Shown one piece after another: positions 1-12,207 of a stretch of 64,000 nt of DNA; the first letter of the stretch is position 1, and each line of letters starts with the position of its first letter. The notes beneath the pieces are model-generated. The model was given only the letters and a program-made list of their open reading frames with translations. It was not told the origin of the DNA and ran no database searches. The translations under genes and the position numbers were made by a program. The DNA is from Euptelea pleiosperma. Taxonomy: Eukaryota; Streptophyta; Magnoliopsida; Ranunculales; Eupteleaceae. The DNA lies in assembly GCA_035048495.1 (NCBI GenBank), contig JASUTR010000052.1, positions 1 through 64,000 of the forward strand. The letters run 5' to 3'.

Positions 1-3000
1 TCACAAGTTATAGGCTTCGGAATGTAACACACAAACTGATCCAATTTGAGACGTTGACGCACGGATGGAGCTAACTTGTTTCGCCTATCCCGAATCTTGT
101 TTCCAATACTTCAAATGTGTGAAACAATAAGTAATGGAAGAGTTTGAGTAATTACGAGGTCCGATTGCGAAAAAGTCACAAGTTATAGGCTTCGGAATGT
201 AACACACAAACTGAGTCCAATTTGAGACGTTGACGAACGGATGGAGCTAACTTGTTTTGACTATCACGAATCTTGTTTCAACACTTCAAATGTGTTGCAA
301 CAATAGTAATGGAAGAGTTTGAGTCCAATTACGAGGTCCGGTTGCGAAAAATTCACAAGTTATAGGCTTCGGAATGTAACATACAAACTGAGTCCAATTT
401 GAGACGTTGACGCACGGATGGAGCTAACTTGTTTTGACTATCCGAATCTTGTTTCAACACTTCAAATGTGTTGAAACAATAGTAATGGAAGAGTTTGAGT
501 CCAATTACGAGGTCCGGTTGCGAAAAAGTCACAAGTTATAGGCTTCGGAATGTAACACACAAACTGAGTCCAATTTGAGACGTTGACGCACGGATGGAGC
601 TAACTTGTTTGACTATCCGAACTTGTTCCAATACTTCAAATGTGTTGAAACAATAATAATGGAAGAGTTTGAGTCCAATTACGAGGTCCGGTTGCGAAAA
701 AGTCACAAGTTATAGGCTTCGGAATGTAACACACAAACTGAGTCCAATTTGAGACGTTGACGCACGGATGGAGCTAACTTGTTTTGACTGTCACGAATCT
801 TGTTTCAACACTTCAAATGTGTTGAAACAATGTAATGGAAGAGTTTGAGTCAATTACGAGGTCCGGTTGTGAAAAATTCACAAGTTATAGGCTTCGGAAT
901 GTAACACACAAACTGAGTCCAATTTGAGACGTTGACGCACGGATGGAGCTAACTTGTTTGACTGTCACGAATCTTGTTTCAACACTTCAAATGTGTTGCA
1001 ACGATAGTAATGGAAGAGTTTGAGTCCAATTACGAGGTCCGGATGCGAAAAAATTCACAAGTATAGGCTTCGGAATGTAACACACAAAACTGAGTCTAAT
1101 TTGAGACAGTTTCACGCACGGTTGGAGGCAAACTTGTTTCGACTGTCCCGAATCTAGTTCTAACACTTCAAATGTGTTGAAACAATAGTAATGGAAGAAT
1201 TCCTAGTCTAATTACAAGGTTCGATTGCGAAAAAAGTCACAAGTTATAGGCTTCGGAATGTAACACACCAAACTGAGTCCAATTTGAGACGTTGACGCAC
1301 GGATGGAGCTAACTTGTTTCGCCTATCCCGAAACTTGTTCCAATACTTCAAATGTGTTGAAAACAATAATAATGAAGAGTTGAGTCCAATTACGAGGTCT
1401 GGTTCCGAAAAAGTCACAAGTTATAGGCTTCGGAATGTAACACACAAACTGAGTCAATTTGAGACGTTGACGCACGGATGGAGCTAACTTGTTTTGACTG
1501 TCACGAATCTTGTTTCAACACTTCAAATGTGTTGCAACATTAGTAATGGAAGAGTTTGAGTCCAATTACGAGGTCCGGTTGCGAAAAAGTCACAAGTTAT
1601 AGGCTTCGGAATGTAACATACAAACTGAGTCCAATTTGAGACGTTGACGCACGGATGGAGCTAACTTGTTTCGACAGTGATAAATCTTGTTCCAACACTT
1701 CAATTGTGTTGAACAATTGTAATGGAAGAATTCGAGTCTAATTAGGAGGTCCGGTTGTGAAAAAGCCAAAAGTTATAGGCTTCGGAATGTAACACACAAA
1801 CTGAGTCTAATTTGAGACGTTCACGCACGGATGGAGCAAACTTGTTTCGACTGTCCGAATCTTGTTCTAACACTTCAAATGTGTTGAAACAATAGTAATG
1901 GAAGAATTCTAGTCTAATTACAAGGTCGGTTGCGAAAAAGTCACAAGTTATAGGCTTCGGAATGTAACACACAAACTGAGTCCAATTTGAGACGTTGACG
2001 CACGGATGGAGCTAACTTGTTTCGCCTATCCCGAAACTTGTTCCAATACTTCAAATGTGTTGAAACAATAATAATGGAAGAGTTTGAGTATAATTACGAG
2101 GTCCGATTGCGAAAAAGTCCAAGTTATAGGCTTCGGAATGTAACACACAAACTGAGTCCAATTGAGAAGACGTTGACGAAAGGATGGAGCTAACTTGTTT
2201 TGACTATCACGAATCTTGTTTCAACACTTCAAATGTGTTGCAACAATAGTAATGGAAGAGTTTGAGTCCAATTACGAGGTCCGGTTGCGAAAATTCACAA
2301 GTTATAGGCTTCGGAATGTAACATACAAACTGAGTCCAATTTGAGACGTTGACGCACGGATGGAGCTAACTTGTTTCGACAGTGATAAATCTTGTTCCAA
2401 CACTTCAATTGTATTGAAACATTGTAATGGAAGAATTCGAGTCTAATTACGAGGTCCGGTTGGGAAAAAAGTCACAAGTTATAGGCTTCGGAATGTAACA
2501 CACAAACTGAATCCAATTTGAGACGTTGACGCACGGATGGAGCTAACTTGTTTCGCCTATCCCGAATCTTATTCCAATACTTCAAATGTGTTTGAAACAA
2601 TAATAATGGAAGAGTTTGAGTTTAATTACGAGGTCCGATTGCGAAAAAGTCACAAGTTATAGGCTTCGGAATGTAACACACAACTGAGTCCAATTTGAGA
2701 CGTTGACGAACGGATGGAGCTAACTTGTTTTGACTATCACGAATCTTGTTTCAACACTTCAAATGTGTTGCAAACAATAGTAATGGAAGAGTTTGAGTCC
2801 AATTACGAGGTCCGGTTGTGAAAAATTCACAAGTTATAGGCTTCGGAATGTAACATACAAACTGAGTCCAATTTGAGACGTTGACGCACGGATGGAGCTA
2901 ACTTGTTTCGACAGTGAGAAATCTTGTTCCAACACTTCAATTGTATTGAAACAATTGTAATGGAAGAATTCGAGTCTAATTACGAGGTCCGGTTTGGGAA

Positions 3001-6000
3001 AAAGTCACAAGTTATAGGCTTCGGAATGTAACACACAAACTGAGTCCAATTTGAGACGTTGACGCACGGATGGAGCTAACTTGTTTCGACAGTGATAAAT
3101 CTTGTTCCAACACTTCAAATGTTTTGAAACAATTGTAATGGAAGAATTCGAGTCTAATTACGAGGTCCAGTTGCGAAAAAGTCACAAGTTATAGGCTTCG
3201 GAATGTAACACACAAACTGAGTCCAATTTGAGACGTTCACGCACGGATGGAGCTAACTTTGTTTCGACTGTCCCGAATCTTGTTCCAACACTTCAAATGT
3301 GTTGAAACAATAGTAATGGAAGAATTCGAGTCTAATTACGAGGTTCGGTTGCGAAAAAGTCACAAGTTATAGGCTTCGGAATGTAACATACAAACTGAGT
3401 CCAATTTGAGACGTTGACGCACGGATGGAGCTAACTTGTTTCGACAGTGATAAATCTTGTTCCAACACTTCAATTGTGTTGGAACAATTGTAATGGAAGA
3501 ATTCGAGTCTAATTACGAGGTCCGGTTGTGAAAAAGCCAAAAGTTATAGGCTTCGGAATGTAACACACAAACTGAGTCTAATTTGAGACGTTCACGCACG
3601 GATGGAGCAAACTTGTTTCGACTGTCCCGAATCTTGTTCTAACACTTCAAATGTGTTGAAACAATAGTAATGGAAGAATTCTAGTCTAATTACAAGGTTC
3701 GATTGCGAAAAAGTCACAAGTTATAGGCTTCGGAATGTAACACACAAACTGAGTCAATTTGAGACGTTGACGCACGGATGGAGCTAACTTGTTTCGCCTA
3801 TCCCGAAACTTGTTCCAATACTTCAAATGTGTTGAAACAATAATAATGGAAGAGTTTGAGTCTAATTACGAGGGTCCGGTTCGAAAAAGTCACAAGTTAT
3901 AGGCTTCGGAATGTAACACACAAACTGAGTCCAATTTGAGACGTTGACGCACGGATGGAGCTAACTTGTTTTGACTGTCACGAATCTTGTTTCAACACTT
4001 CAAATGTGTTGCAACAATAGTAATGGAAGAGTTTGAGTCCAATTACGAGGTCCGGTTGCGAAAAAGTCACAAGTTATAGGCTTCGGAATGTAACACACAA
4101 ACTGAATCCAATTTGAGACGTTGACGCACGGATGGAGCTAACTTGTTTCGCCTATCCCGAATCTTGTTCCAATACTTCAAATGTGTTGAAACAATAATAA
4201 TGGAAGAGTTTGAGTTTAATTACGAGGTCCGATTGCGAAAAAGTCACAAGTTATAGGCTTCGGAATGTAACACACAAACTGAGTCCAATTTGAGACGTTG
4301 ACGAACGAATGGAGCTAACTTGTTTTGACTATCACGAATCTTGTTTCAACACTTCAAATGTGTTGCAACAATAGTAATGGAAGAGTTGAGTCCAATTACG
4401 AGGTCCGGTTGCGAAAAATTCACAAGTTATAGGCTTCGGAATGTAACATACAAACTGAGTCCAATTTGAGACGTTGACGCACGGATGGAGCTAACTTGTT
4501 TCGACAGTGATAAATCTTGTTCCAACACTTCAATTGTGTTGAAACAATTGTAATGGAAGAATTCGAGTCTAATTACGAGGTCCGGTTGCGAAAAAGCCAC
4601 AAGTTATAGGCTTCGGAATGTAACACACAAACTGAGTCTAATTTGAGACGTTCACGCACGGATGGAGCTAACTTGTTTTGACTGTCACGAATCTTGTTTC
4701 AAACACTTCAAATGTGTTGCAACGATAGTAATGGAAGAGTTTGAGTCCAATTACGAGGTCCGGTTGCGAAAAATTCACAAGTTATAGGCTTCGGAAATGT
4801 AACACACAAACTGAGTCCAATTTGAGACGTTGACGCACGGATGAGCTAACTTGTTTCGACAGTCATAAATCTTGTTCAAACACTTCAAATGTTTTGAAAC
4901 AATTGTAATGGAAGAATTCGAGTCTAATTACGAGGTCGGTTGCGAAAAAGTCACAAGTTATAGGCTTCGGAATGTAACACACAAACTGAGTCCAATTTGA
5001 GACGTTCACGAACGGATGGAGCTAACTTGTTTCGACTGTTCCGAATCTTGTTCCAACACTTCAAATGTGTTGAAACAATAGTAATGGAAGAATTCGAGTC
5101 TAATTACGAGGTTCGGTTGCGAAAAAGTCACAAGTTATAGGCTTCGGAATGTAACATACAAACTGAGTCCAATTTGAGACGTTGACGCACGGATGGAGCT
5201 AACTTGTTTCGACAGTGATAAATCTTGTTCCAACACTTCAATTGTGTTGAAACAATTGTAATGGAAGAATTCGAGTCTAATTACGAGGTCCGGTTGTGAA
5301 AAAGTCACAAGTTATAGGCTTCGGAATGTAACACACAAACTGAGTCCAATTTGAGACGTTGACGCACGGATGGAGCTAACTTGTTTTGACTGTCACGAAT
5401 CTTGTTTCAACACTTCAAATGTGTTGCAACGATAGTAATGGAAGAGTTTGAGTCCAATTACGAGGTCCGGTTGCGAAAAATTCACAAGTTATAGGCTTCG
5501 GAATGTAACACACAAACTGAGTCTAATTTGAGACGTTCACGCACGGATGGAGCAAACTTGTTTCGACTGTCCCGAATCTAGTTCTAACACTTCAAATGTG
5601 TTGAAACAATAGTAATGGAAGAATTCTAGTCTAATTACAAGGTTCGATTGCGAAAAAGTCACAAGTTATAGGCTTCGGAATGTAACACACAAACTGAGTC
5701 CAATTTGAGACGTTGACGCACGGATGGAGCTAACTTGTTTCGCCTATCCCGAAACTTGTTCCAATACTTCAAATGTGTTGAAACAATAATAATGGAAGAG
5801 TTTGAGTCCAATTACGAGGTCCGGTTCCGAAAAAGTCACAAGTTATAGGCTTCGGAATGTAACACACAAACTGAGTCCAATTTGAGACGTTGACGCACGG
5901 ATGGAGCTAACTTGTTTTGACTGTCACGAATCTTGTTTCAACACTTCAAATGTGTTGCAACAATAGTAATGGAAGAGTTTGAGTCCAATTACGAGGTCCG

Positions 6001-7420
6001 GTTGCGAAAAAGTCACAAGTTATAGGCTTCGGAATGTAACATACAAACTGAGTCCAATTTGAGACGTTGACGCACGGATGGAGCTAACTTGTTTCGACAG
6101 TGATAAATCTTGTTCCAACACTTCAATTGTGTTGAAACAATTGTAATGGAAGAATTCGAGTCTAATTACGAGGTCCGGTTGTGAAAAAGCCAAAAGTTAT
6201 AGGCTTCGGAATGTAACACACAAACTGAGTCTAATTTGAGACGCTCACGCACGGATGGAGCAAACTTGTTTCGACTGTCCCGAGTCTTGTTCTAACACTT
6301 CAAATGTGTTGAAACAATAGTAATGGAAGAATTCTAGTCTAATTACAAGGTTCGATTGCGAAAAAGTCACAAGTTATAGGCTTCGGAATGTAACACACAA
6401 ACTGAGTCCAATTTGAGACGTTGACGCACGGATGGAGCTAACTTGTTTTGCCTATCCCGAAACTTGTTCCAATACTTCAAATGTGTTGAAACAATAATAA
6501 TGGAAGAGTTTGAGTCTAATTACGAGGTCCGGTTCCGAAAAAGTCACAAGTTATAGGCTTCGGAATGTAACACACAAACTGAGTCCAATTTGAGACGTTG
6601 ACGCACGGATGGAGCTAACTTGTTTTGACTGTCACGAATCTTGTTTCAACACTTCAAATGTGTTGCAACAATAGTAATGGAAGAGTTTGAGTCCAATTAC
6701 GAGGTCCGGTTGCGAAAAAGTCACAAGTTATAGGCTTCGGAATGTAACACACAAACTGAATCCAATTTGAGACGTTGACGCACGGATGGAGCTAACTTGT
6801 TTCGCCTATCCCGAATCTTGTTCCAATACTTCAAATGTGTTGAAACAATAATAATGGAAGAGTTTGAGTTTAATTACGAGGTCCGATTGCGAAAAAGTCA
6901 CAAGTTATAGGCTTCGGAATGTAACACACAAACTGAGTCCAATTTGAGACGTTGACGAACGGATGGAGCTAACTTGTTTTGACTATCACGAATCTTGTTT
7001 CAACACTTCAAATGTGTTGCAACAATAGTAATGGAAGAGTTTGAGTCCAATTACGAGGTCCGGTTGCGAAAAATTCACAAGTTATAGGCTTCGGAATGTA
7101 ACATACAAACTGAGTCCAATTTGAGACGTTGACGAACGGATGGAGCTAACTTGTTTTGACTATCACGAATCTTGTTTCAACACTTCAAATGTGTTGCAAC
7201 AATAGTAATGGAAGAGTTTGAGTCCAATTACGAGGTCCGGTTGCGAAAAATTCACAAGTTATAGGCTTCGGAATGTAACATACAAACTGAGTCCAATTTG
7301 AGACGTTGACGCACAGGATGGAGCTAACTTGTTTCGCCTATCCCGAAACTTGTTCCAATACTTCAAATGTGTTGAAACAATAATAATGAAAGAGTTTGAG
7401 TCCAATTACGAGGTCCGTTC
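1..7420 (+). repeat. Left-flank satellite with frequent single-base indels
   Basis: The monomers here belong to the same classes as elsewhere but carry many private one-base gains and losses, such as tgtgtgaaac near 115, tatccgaatc near 438, atgagc near 4,842, gaggtcggttg near 4,933, gcacaggatg near 7,312 and ggtccgttcc near 7,412. They are densest from 1 to about 2,800 and then thin out; the last I see is near 7,417. Monomer lengths of 175-177 result. From there to about 61.3 kb most monomers are 177 bp, and the length changes I noticed are variants shared between repeat copies. I read the excess as residual sequencing or polishing error rather than biology. Order signals from the satellite persist: the W variant aatctag at 1,151 lies one base short of 25 monomers from the same variant at 5,575. 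Confidence 0.7.
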
Positions 7421-7428
7421 CGAAAAAG

Positions 7429-7605
7429 TCACAAGTTATAGGCTTCGGAATGTAACACACAAACTGAGTCCAATTTGAGACGTTGACGCACGGATGGAGC
7501 TAACTTGTTTTGACTGTCACGAATCTTGTTTCAACACTTCAATTGTGTTGAAACAATTGTAATGGAAGAATTCGAGTCTAATTACGAGGTCCGGTTGTGA
7601 AAAAG
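7429..7605 (+). repeat. Chimeric S/P monomer present only in super-repeat copy 1
   Basis: The first part follows class S (ttttgactgtcacgaatc, tttcaacac) and the second part class P (ttcaattgtgttg, acaattgtaatgg, agaattcgag, ggttgtg). In copy 2 the preceding Q is followed directly by an S' monomer, so the whole-copy offset drops by exactly 177 here. It looks like the product of an unequal exchange inside a monomer. Confidence 0.8.
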
Positions 7606-8313
7606 TCACAAGTTATAGGCTTCGGAATGTAACACACAAACTGAGTCCAATTTGAGACGTTGACGCACGGATGGAGCTAACTTGTTTTGACTGTCACGAA
7701 TCTTGTTTCAACACTTCAAATGTGTTGCAACGATAGTAATGGAAGAGTTTGAGTCCAATTACGAGGTCCGGATGCGAAAAATTCACAAGTTATAGGCTTC
7801 GGAATGTAACACACAAACTGAGTCTAATTTGAGACGTTCACGCACGGATGGAGCAAACTTGTTTCGACTGTCCTGAATCTAGTTCTAACACTTCAAATGT
7901 GTTGAAACAATAGTAATGGAAGAATTCTAGTCTAATTACAAGGTTCGATTGCGAAAAAGTCACAAGTTATAGGCTTCGGAATGTAACACACAAACTGAGT
8001 CCAATTTGAGACGTTGACGCACGGATGGAGCTAACTTGTTTCGCCTATCCCGAAACTTGTTCCAATACTTCAAATGTGTTGAAACAATAATAATGGAAGA
8101 GTTTGAGTCCAATTACGAGGTCTGGTTCCGAAAAAGTCACAAGTTATAGGCTTCGGAATGTAACACACAAACTGAGTCCAATTTGAGACGTTGACGCACG
8201 GATGGAGCTAACTTGTTTTGACTGTCACGAATCTTGTTTCAACACTTCAAATGTGTTGCAACAATAGTAATGGAAGAGTTTGAGTCCAATTACGAGGTCC
8301 GGTTGCGAAAAAG

Positions 8314-8490
8314 TCACAAGTTATAGGCTTCGGAATGTAACATACAAACTGAGTCCAATTTGAGACGTTGACGCACGGATGGAGCTAACTTGTTTCGACA
8401 GTGATAAATCTTGTTCCAACACTTCAATTGTGTTGAAACAATTGTAATGGAAGAATTCGAGTCTAATTAGGAGGTCCGGTTGTGAAAAAG
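8314..8490 (+). repeat. Class P monomer exemplar
   Basis: Diagnostic features are gtaacatacaaac near the start, cgacagtgataaatc in the variable stretch, ttcaattgtgttg, an EcoRI site in agaattcgag, and usually ggttgtg near the end. This copy also has the rare ttaggagg, shared with copies near 1,743 and 12,893. Confidence 0.85.
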
Positions 8491-8667
8491 CCAAAAGTTA
8501 TAGGCTTCGGAATGTAACACACAAACTGAGTCTAATTTGAGACGTTCACGCACGGATGGAGCAAACTTGTTTCGACTGTCCCGAATCTTGTTCTAACACT
8601 TCAAATGTGTTGAAACAATAGTAATGGAAGAATTCTAGTCTAATTACAAGGTTCGATTGCGAAAAAG
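8491..8667 (+). repeat. Class W monomer exemplar
   Basis: Diagnostic features are gagtctaatttgag, gttcacgcacgg, gagcaaacttg, ttctaacac, agaattctagtc and attacaaggttcgattg. It often starts ccaaaag or ccacaag instead of tcacaag. In the right block the W version has ttccaacac, aatagaagaattcgag and aaggttcggttg. Confidence 0.85.
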
Positions 8668-8844
8668 TCACAAGTTATAGGCTTCGGAATGTAACACACA
8701 AACTGAGTCCAATTTGAGACGTTGACGCACGGATGGAGCTAACTTGTTTCGCCTATCCCGAAACTTGTTCCAATACTTCAAATGTGTTGAAACAATAATA
8801 ATGGAAGAGTTTGAGTCCAATTACGAGGTCCGGTTCCGAAAAAG
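8668..8844 (+). repeat. Class Q monomer exemplar
   Basis: Diagnostic features are cgcctatcccgaaac, ttccaatac, acaataataatgg, agagtttgagtcc and ggttccgaaaaag. Confidence 0.85.
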
Positions 8845-9021
8845 TCACAAGTTATAGGCTTCGGAATGTAACACACAAACTGAGTCCAATTTGAGACGTT
8901 GACGCACGGATGGAGCTAACTTGTTTTGACTGTCACGAATCTTGTTTCAACACTTCAAATGTGTTGCAACAATAGTAATGGAAGAGTTTGAGTCCAATTA
9001 CGAGGTCCGGTTGCGAAAAAG
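8845..9021 (+). repeat. Class S monomer exemplar
   Basis: Diagnostic features are ttttgactgtcacgaatc, tttcaacac, gtgttgcaacaatag, agagtttgagtcc and ggttgcgaaaaag. Class S' is the same but has caacgatag. Confidence 0.85.
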
Positions 9022-9198
9022 TCACAAGTTATAGGCTTCGGAATGTAACACACAAACTGAATCCAATTTGAGACGTTGACGCACGGATGGAGCTAACTTG
9101 TTTCGCCTATCCCGAATCTTATTCCAATACTTCAAATGTGTTGAAACAATAATAATGGAAGAGTTTGAGTTTAATTACGAGGTCCGATTGCGAAAAAG
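9022..9198 (+). repeat. Class R monomer exemplar
   Basis: Diagnostic features are aaactgaatccaat, cgcctatcccgaatc, ttccaatac, aataataatgg and gagtttaattacg followed by tccgattgcg. In the right block it reads gagttcaatt and often actttaaatg. This copy and the one at 13.5 kb share atcttattcc. Confidence 0.85.
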
Positions 9199-9375
9199 TC
9201 ACAAGTTATAGGCTTCGGAATGTAACACACAAACTGAGTCCAATTTGAGACGTTGACGAACGGATGGAGCTAACTTGTTTTGACTATCACGAATCTTGTT
9301 TCAACACTTCAAATGTGTTGCAACAATAGTAATGGAAGAGTTTGAGTCCAATTACGAGGTCCGGTTGCGAAAAAT
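9199..9375 (+). repeat. Class T monomer exemplar
   Basis: Diagnostic features are gacgaacggatgg (left domain), ttttgactatcacg, gttgcaacaatag and a final gcgaaaaat, so the next monomer is preceded by aaaaat rather than aaaaag. Confidence 0.85.
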
Positions 9376-9827
9376 TCACAAGTTATAGGCTTCGGAATGT
9401 AACATACAAACTGAGTCCAATTTGAGACGTTGACGCACGGATGGAGCTAACTTGTTTCGACAGTGATAAATCTTGTTCCAACACTTCAATTGTATTGAAA
9501 CAATTGTAATGGAAGAATTCGAGTCTAATTACGAGGTCCGGTTGGGAAAAAGTCACAAGTTATAGGCTTCGGAATGTAACACACAAACTGAGTCCAATTT
9601 GAGACGTTGACGCACGGATGGAGCTAACTTGTTTCGACAGTGATAAATCTTGTTCCAACACTTCAATTGTATTGAAACAATTGTAATGGAAGAATTCGAG
9701 TCTAATTACGAGGTCCAGTTGCGAAAAAGTCACAAGTTATAGGCTTCGGAATGTAACACACAAACTGAGTCCAATTTGAGACGTTCACGCACGGATGGAG
9801 CTAACTTGTTTCGACTGTCCCGAATCT

Positions 9828-9856
9828 TGTTCCAACACTTCAAATGTGTTGAAACA
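9828..9856 (+). other. Dyad symmetry in the satellite monomer (exemplar)
   Basis: Arms TGTTCCAACAC (9,828-9,838) and GTGTTGAAACA (9,846-9,856) pair at 10 of 11 positions around the 7-base loop ttcaaat. The same dyad, with class-specific changes, occurs in most monomers; S and T also keep a 6-bp CAACAC/GTGTTG core. Class U is the poorest match. It is the main inverted repeat I see in the monomer. Confidence 0.75.
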
Positions 9857-11499
9857 ATTGTAATGGAAGAATTCGAGTCTAATTACGAGGTTCGGTTGCG
9901 AAAAAGTCACAAGTTATAGGCTTCGGAATGTAACATACAAACTGAGTCCAATTTGAGACGTTGACGCACGGATGGAGCTAACTTGTTTCGACAGTGATAA
10001 ATCTTGTTCCAACACTTCAATTGTGTTGAAACAATTGTAATGGAAGAATTCGAGTCTAATTACGAGGTCCGGTTGTGAAAAAGCCAAAAGTTATAGGCTT
10101 CGGAATGTAACACACAAACTGAGTCTAATTTGAGACGTTCACGCACGGATGGAGCAAACTTGTTTCGACTGTCCCGAGTCTTGTTCTAACACTTCAAATG
10201 TGTTGAAACAATAGTAATGGAAGAATTCTAGTCTAATTACACGGTTCGATTGCGAAAAAGTCACAAGTTATAGGCTTCGGAATGTAACACACAAACTGAG
10301 TCCAATTTGAGACGTTGACGCACGGATGGAGCTAACTTGTTTCGCCTATCCCGAAACTTGTTCCAATACTTCAAATGTGTTGAAACAATAATAATGGAAG
10401 AGTTTGAGTCTAATTACGAGGTCCGGTTCCGAAAAAGTCACAAGTTATAGGCTTCGGAATGTAACACACAAACTGAGTCCAATTTGAGACGTTAACGCAC
10501 GGATGGAGCTAACTTGTTTTGACTGTCACGAATCTTGTTTCAACACTTCAAATGTGTTGCAACAATAGTAATGGAAGAGTTTGAGTCCAATTACGAGGTC
10601 CGGTTGCGAAAAAGTCACAAGTTATAGGCTTCGGAATGTAACACACAAACTGAATCCAATTTGAGACGTTGACGCACGGATGGAGCTAACTTGTTTCGCC
10701 TATCCCGAATCTTGTTCCAATACTTCAAATGTGTTGAAACAATAATAATGGAAGAGTTTGAGTTTAATTACGAGGTCCGATTGCGAAAAAGTCACAAGTT
10801 ATAGGCTTCGGAATGTAACACACAAACTGAGTCCAATTTGAGACGTTGACGAACGGATGGAGCTAACTTGTTTTGACTATCACGAATCTTGTTTCAACAC
10901 TTCAAATGTGTTGCAACAATAGTAATGGAAGAGTTTGAGTCCAATTACGAGGTCCGGTTGCAAAAAATTCACAAGTTATATGCTTCGGAATGTAACATAC
11001 AAACTGAGTCCAATTTGAGACGTTGACGAACGGATGGAGCTAACTTGTTTTGACTATCACGAATCTTGTTTCAACACTTCAAATGTGTTGCAACAATAGT
11101 AATGGAAGAGTTTGAGTCCAATTACGAGGTCCGGTTGCGAAAAATTCACAAGTTATAGGCTTCGGAATGTAACATACAAACTGAGTCCAATTTGAGACGT
11201 TGACGCACGGATGGAGCTAACTTGTTTCGACAGTGATAAATCTTGTTCCAACACTTCAATTGTGTTGAAACAATTGTAATGGAAGAATTCGAGTCTAATT
11301 ACGAGGTTCGGTTGCGAAAAAGCCACAAGTTATAGGCTTCGGAATGTAACACACAAACTGAGTCTAATTTGAGACGTTCACGCACGGATGGAGCTAACTT
11401 GTTTTGACTGTCACGAATCTTGTTCCAACACTTCAAATGTGTTGAAACAATAGTAATGGAAGAATTCGAGTCTAATTACGAGGTTCGGTTGCGAAAAAT

Positions 11500-11676
11500 T
11501 CACAAGTTATAGGCTTCGGAATGTAACACACAAACTGAGTCCAATTTGAGACGTTGACGCACGGATGGAGCTAACTTGTTTCGACAGTCATAAATCTTGT
11601 TCAAACACTTCAAATGTTTTGAAACAATTGTAATGGAAGAATTCGAGTCTAATTACGAGGTTCGGTTGCGAAAAAG
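11500..11676 (+). repeat. Class U monomer exemplar
   Basis: Diagnostic features are cgacagtcataaatc, ttcaaacac, aatgttttgaaac and an EcoRI-containing agaattcgag. It regularly follows T and precedes V. Confidence 0.85.
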
Positions 11677-11853
11677 TCACAAGTTATAGGCTTCGGAATG
11701 TAACACACAAACTGAGTCCAATTTGAGACGTTCACGAACGGATGGAGCTAACTTGTTTCGACTGTCCCGAATCTTGTTCCAACACTTCAAATGTGTTGAA
11801 ACAATAGTAATGGAAGAATTCGAGTCTAATTACGAGGTTCGGTTGCGAAAAAG
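11677..11853 (+). repeat. Class V monomer exemplar
   Basis: Diagnostic features are gttcacgaacgg, cgactgtcccgaatc, ttccaacac, acaatagtaatgg, agaattcgag and gaggttcggttgcg. The related class V' has acaattcc in place of acacttc. Confidence 0.85.
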
Positions 11854-12030
11854 TCACAAGTTATAGGCTTCGGAATGTAACATACAAACTGAGTCCAATT
11901 TGAGACGTTGACGCACGGATGGAGCTAACTTGTTTCGACAGTGATAAATCTTGTTCCAACACTTCAATTGTGTTGAAACAATTGTAATGGAAGAATTCGA
12001 GTCTAATTACGAGGTCCGGTTGTGAAAAAG

Positions 12031-12207
12031 TCACAAGTTATAGGCTTCGGAATGTAACACACAAACTGAGTCCAATTTGAGACGTTGACGCACGGATGGA
12101 GCTAACTTGTTTTGACTGTCACGAATCTTGTTCCAACACTTCAAATGTGTTGCAACGATAGTAATGGAAGAGTTTGAGTCCAATTACGAGGTCCGGTTGC
12201 GAAAAAT
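12031..12207 (+). repeat. Class S' monomer exemplar
   Basis: It resembles class S but has gttgcaacgatag. It normally follows P and precedes W (left domain) or V' (right domain), so a single substitution marks its place in the HOR. Confidence 0.8.

Larger units (their letters stand above)
8314..9375 (+). repeat. Core HOR module P-W-Q-S-R-T (6 monomers, 1,062 bp)
   Basis: Six different monomer classes follow each other in fixed order, each exactly 177 bp: P 8,314, W 8,491, Q 8,668, S 8,845, R 9,022, T 9,199. The same order recurs in both copies of the 15-kb repeat and, with a slightly different W and with T* in place of T, in the right block (for example 57,093-58,154). It is the most widely shared ordered module in the window and probably the oldest HOR element still visible. 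Confidence 0.85.
7606..9552 (+). repeat. 11-monomer HOR unit, left domain, copy a
   Basis: The order is S'-W-Q-S-P-W-Q-S-R-T-P, 1,947 bp, exactly eleven monomers. It matches 12,031-13,977 at an offset of 4,425 bp (25 monomers), checked at taggagg (8,468 and 12,893), at atcttatt (9,116 and 13,541) and at the unit starts. A closely related unit ending in T starts at 5,305, 13 monomers upstream. Confidence 0.82.

Noticed and set aside
1742..1972. Short minus-strand open frames in the satellite (also 16,190-16,393, 31,236-31,439 and 62,204-62,407)
   Set aside because: They run across monomer boundaries, exist only because two or three monomers happen to lack stops, repeat exactly where the satellite repeats, and have no recognisable domain. 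The matched pair at 16 and 31 kb reflects the 15-kb duplication, not gene conservation.
9809..9830. CENP-B-box-like motif (ttcgactgtcccgaa)
   Set aside because: It fits the TTCG start and one CG but lacks the central A and the final GG of the box, and the motif is disrupted in most classes (ttcgacagtg, tttgactgtc).
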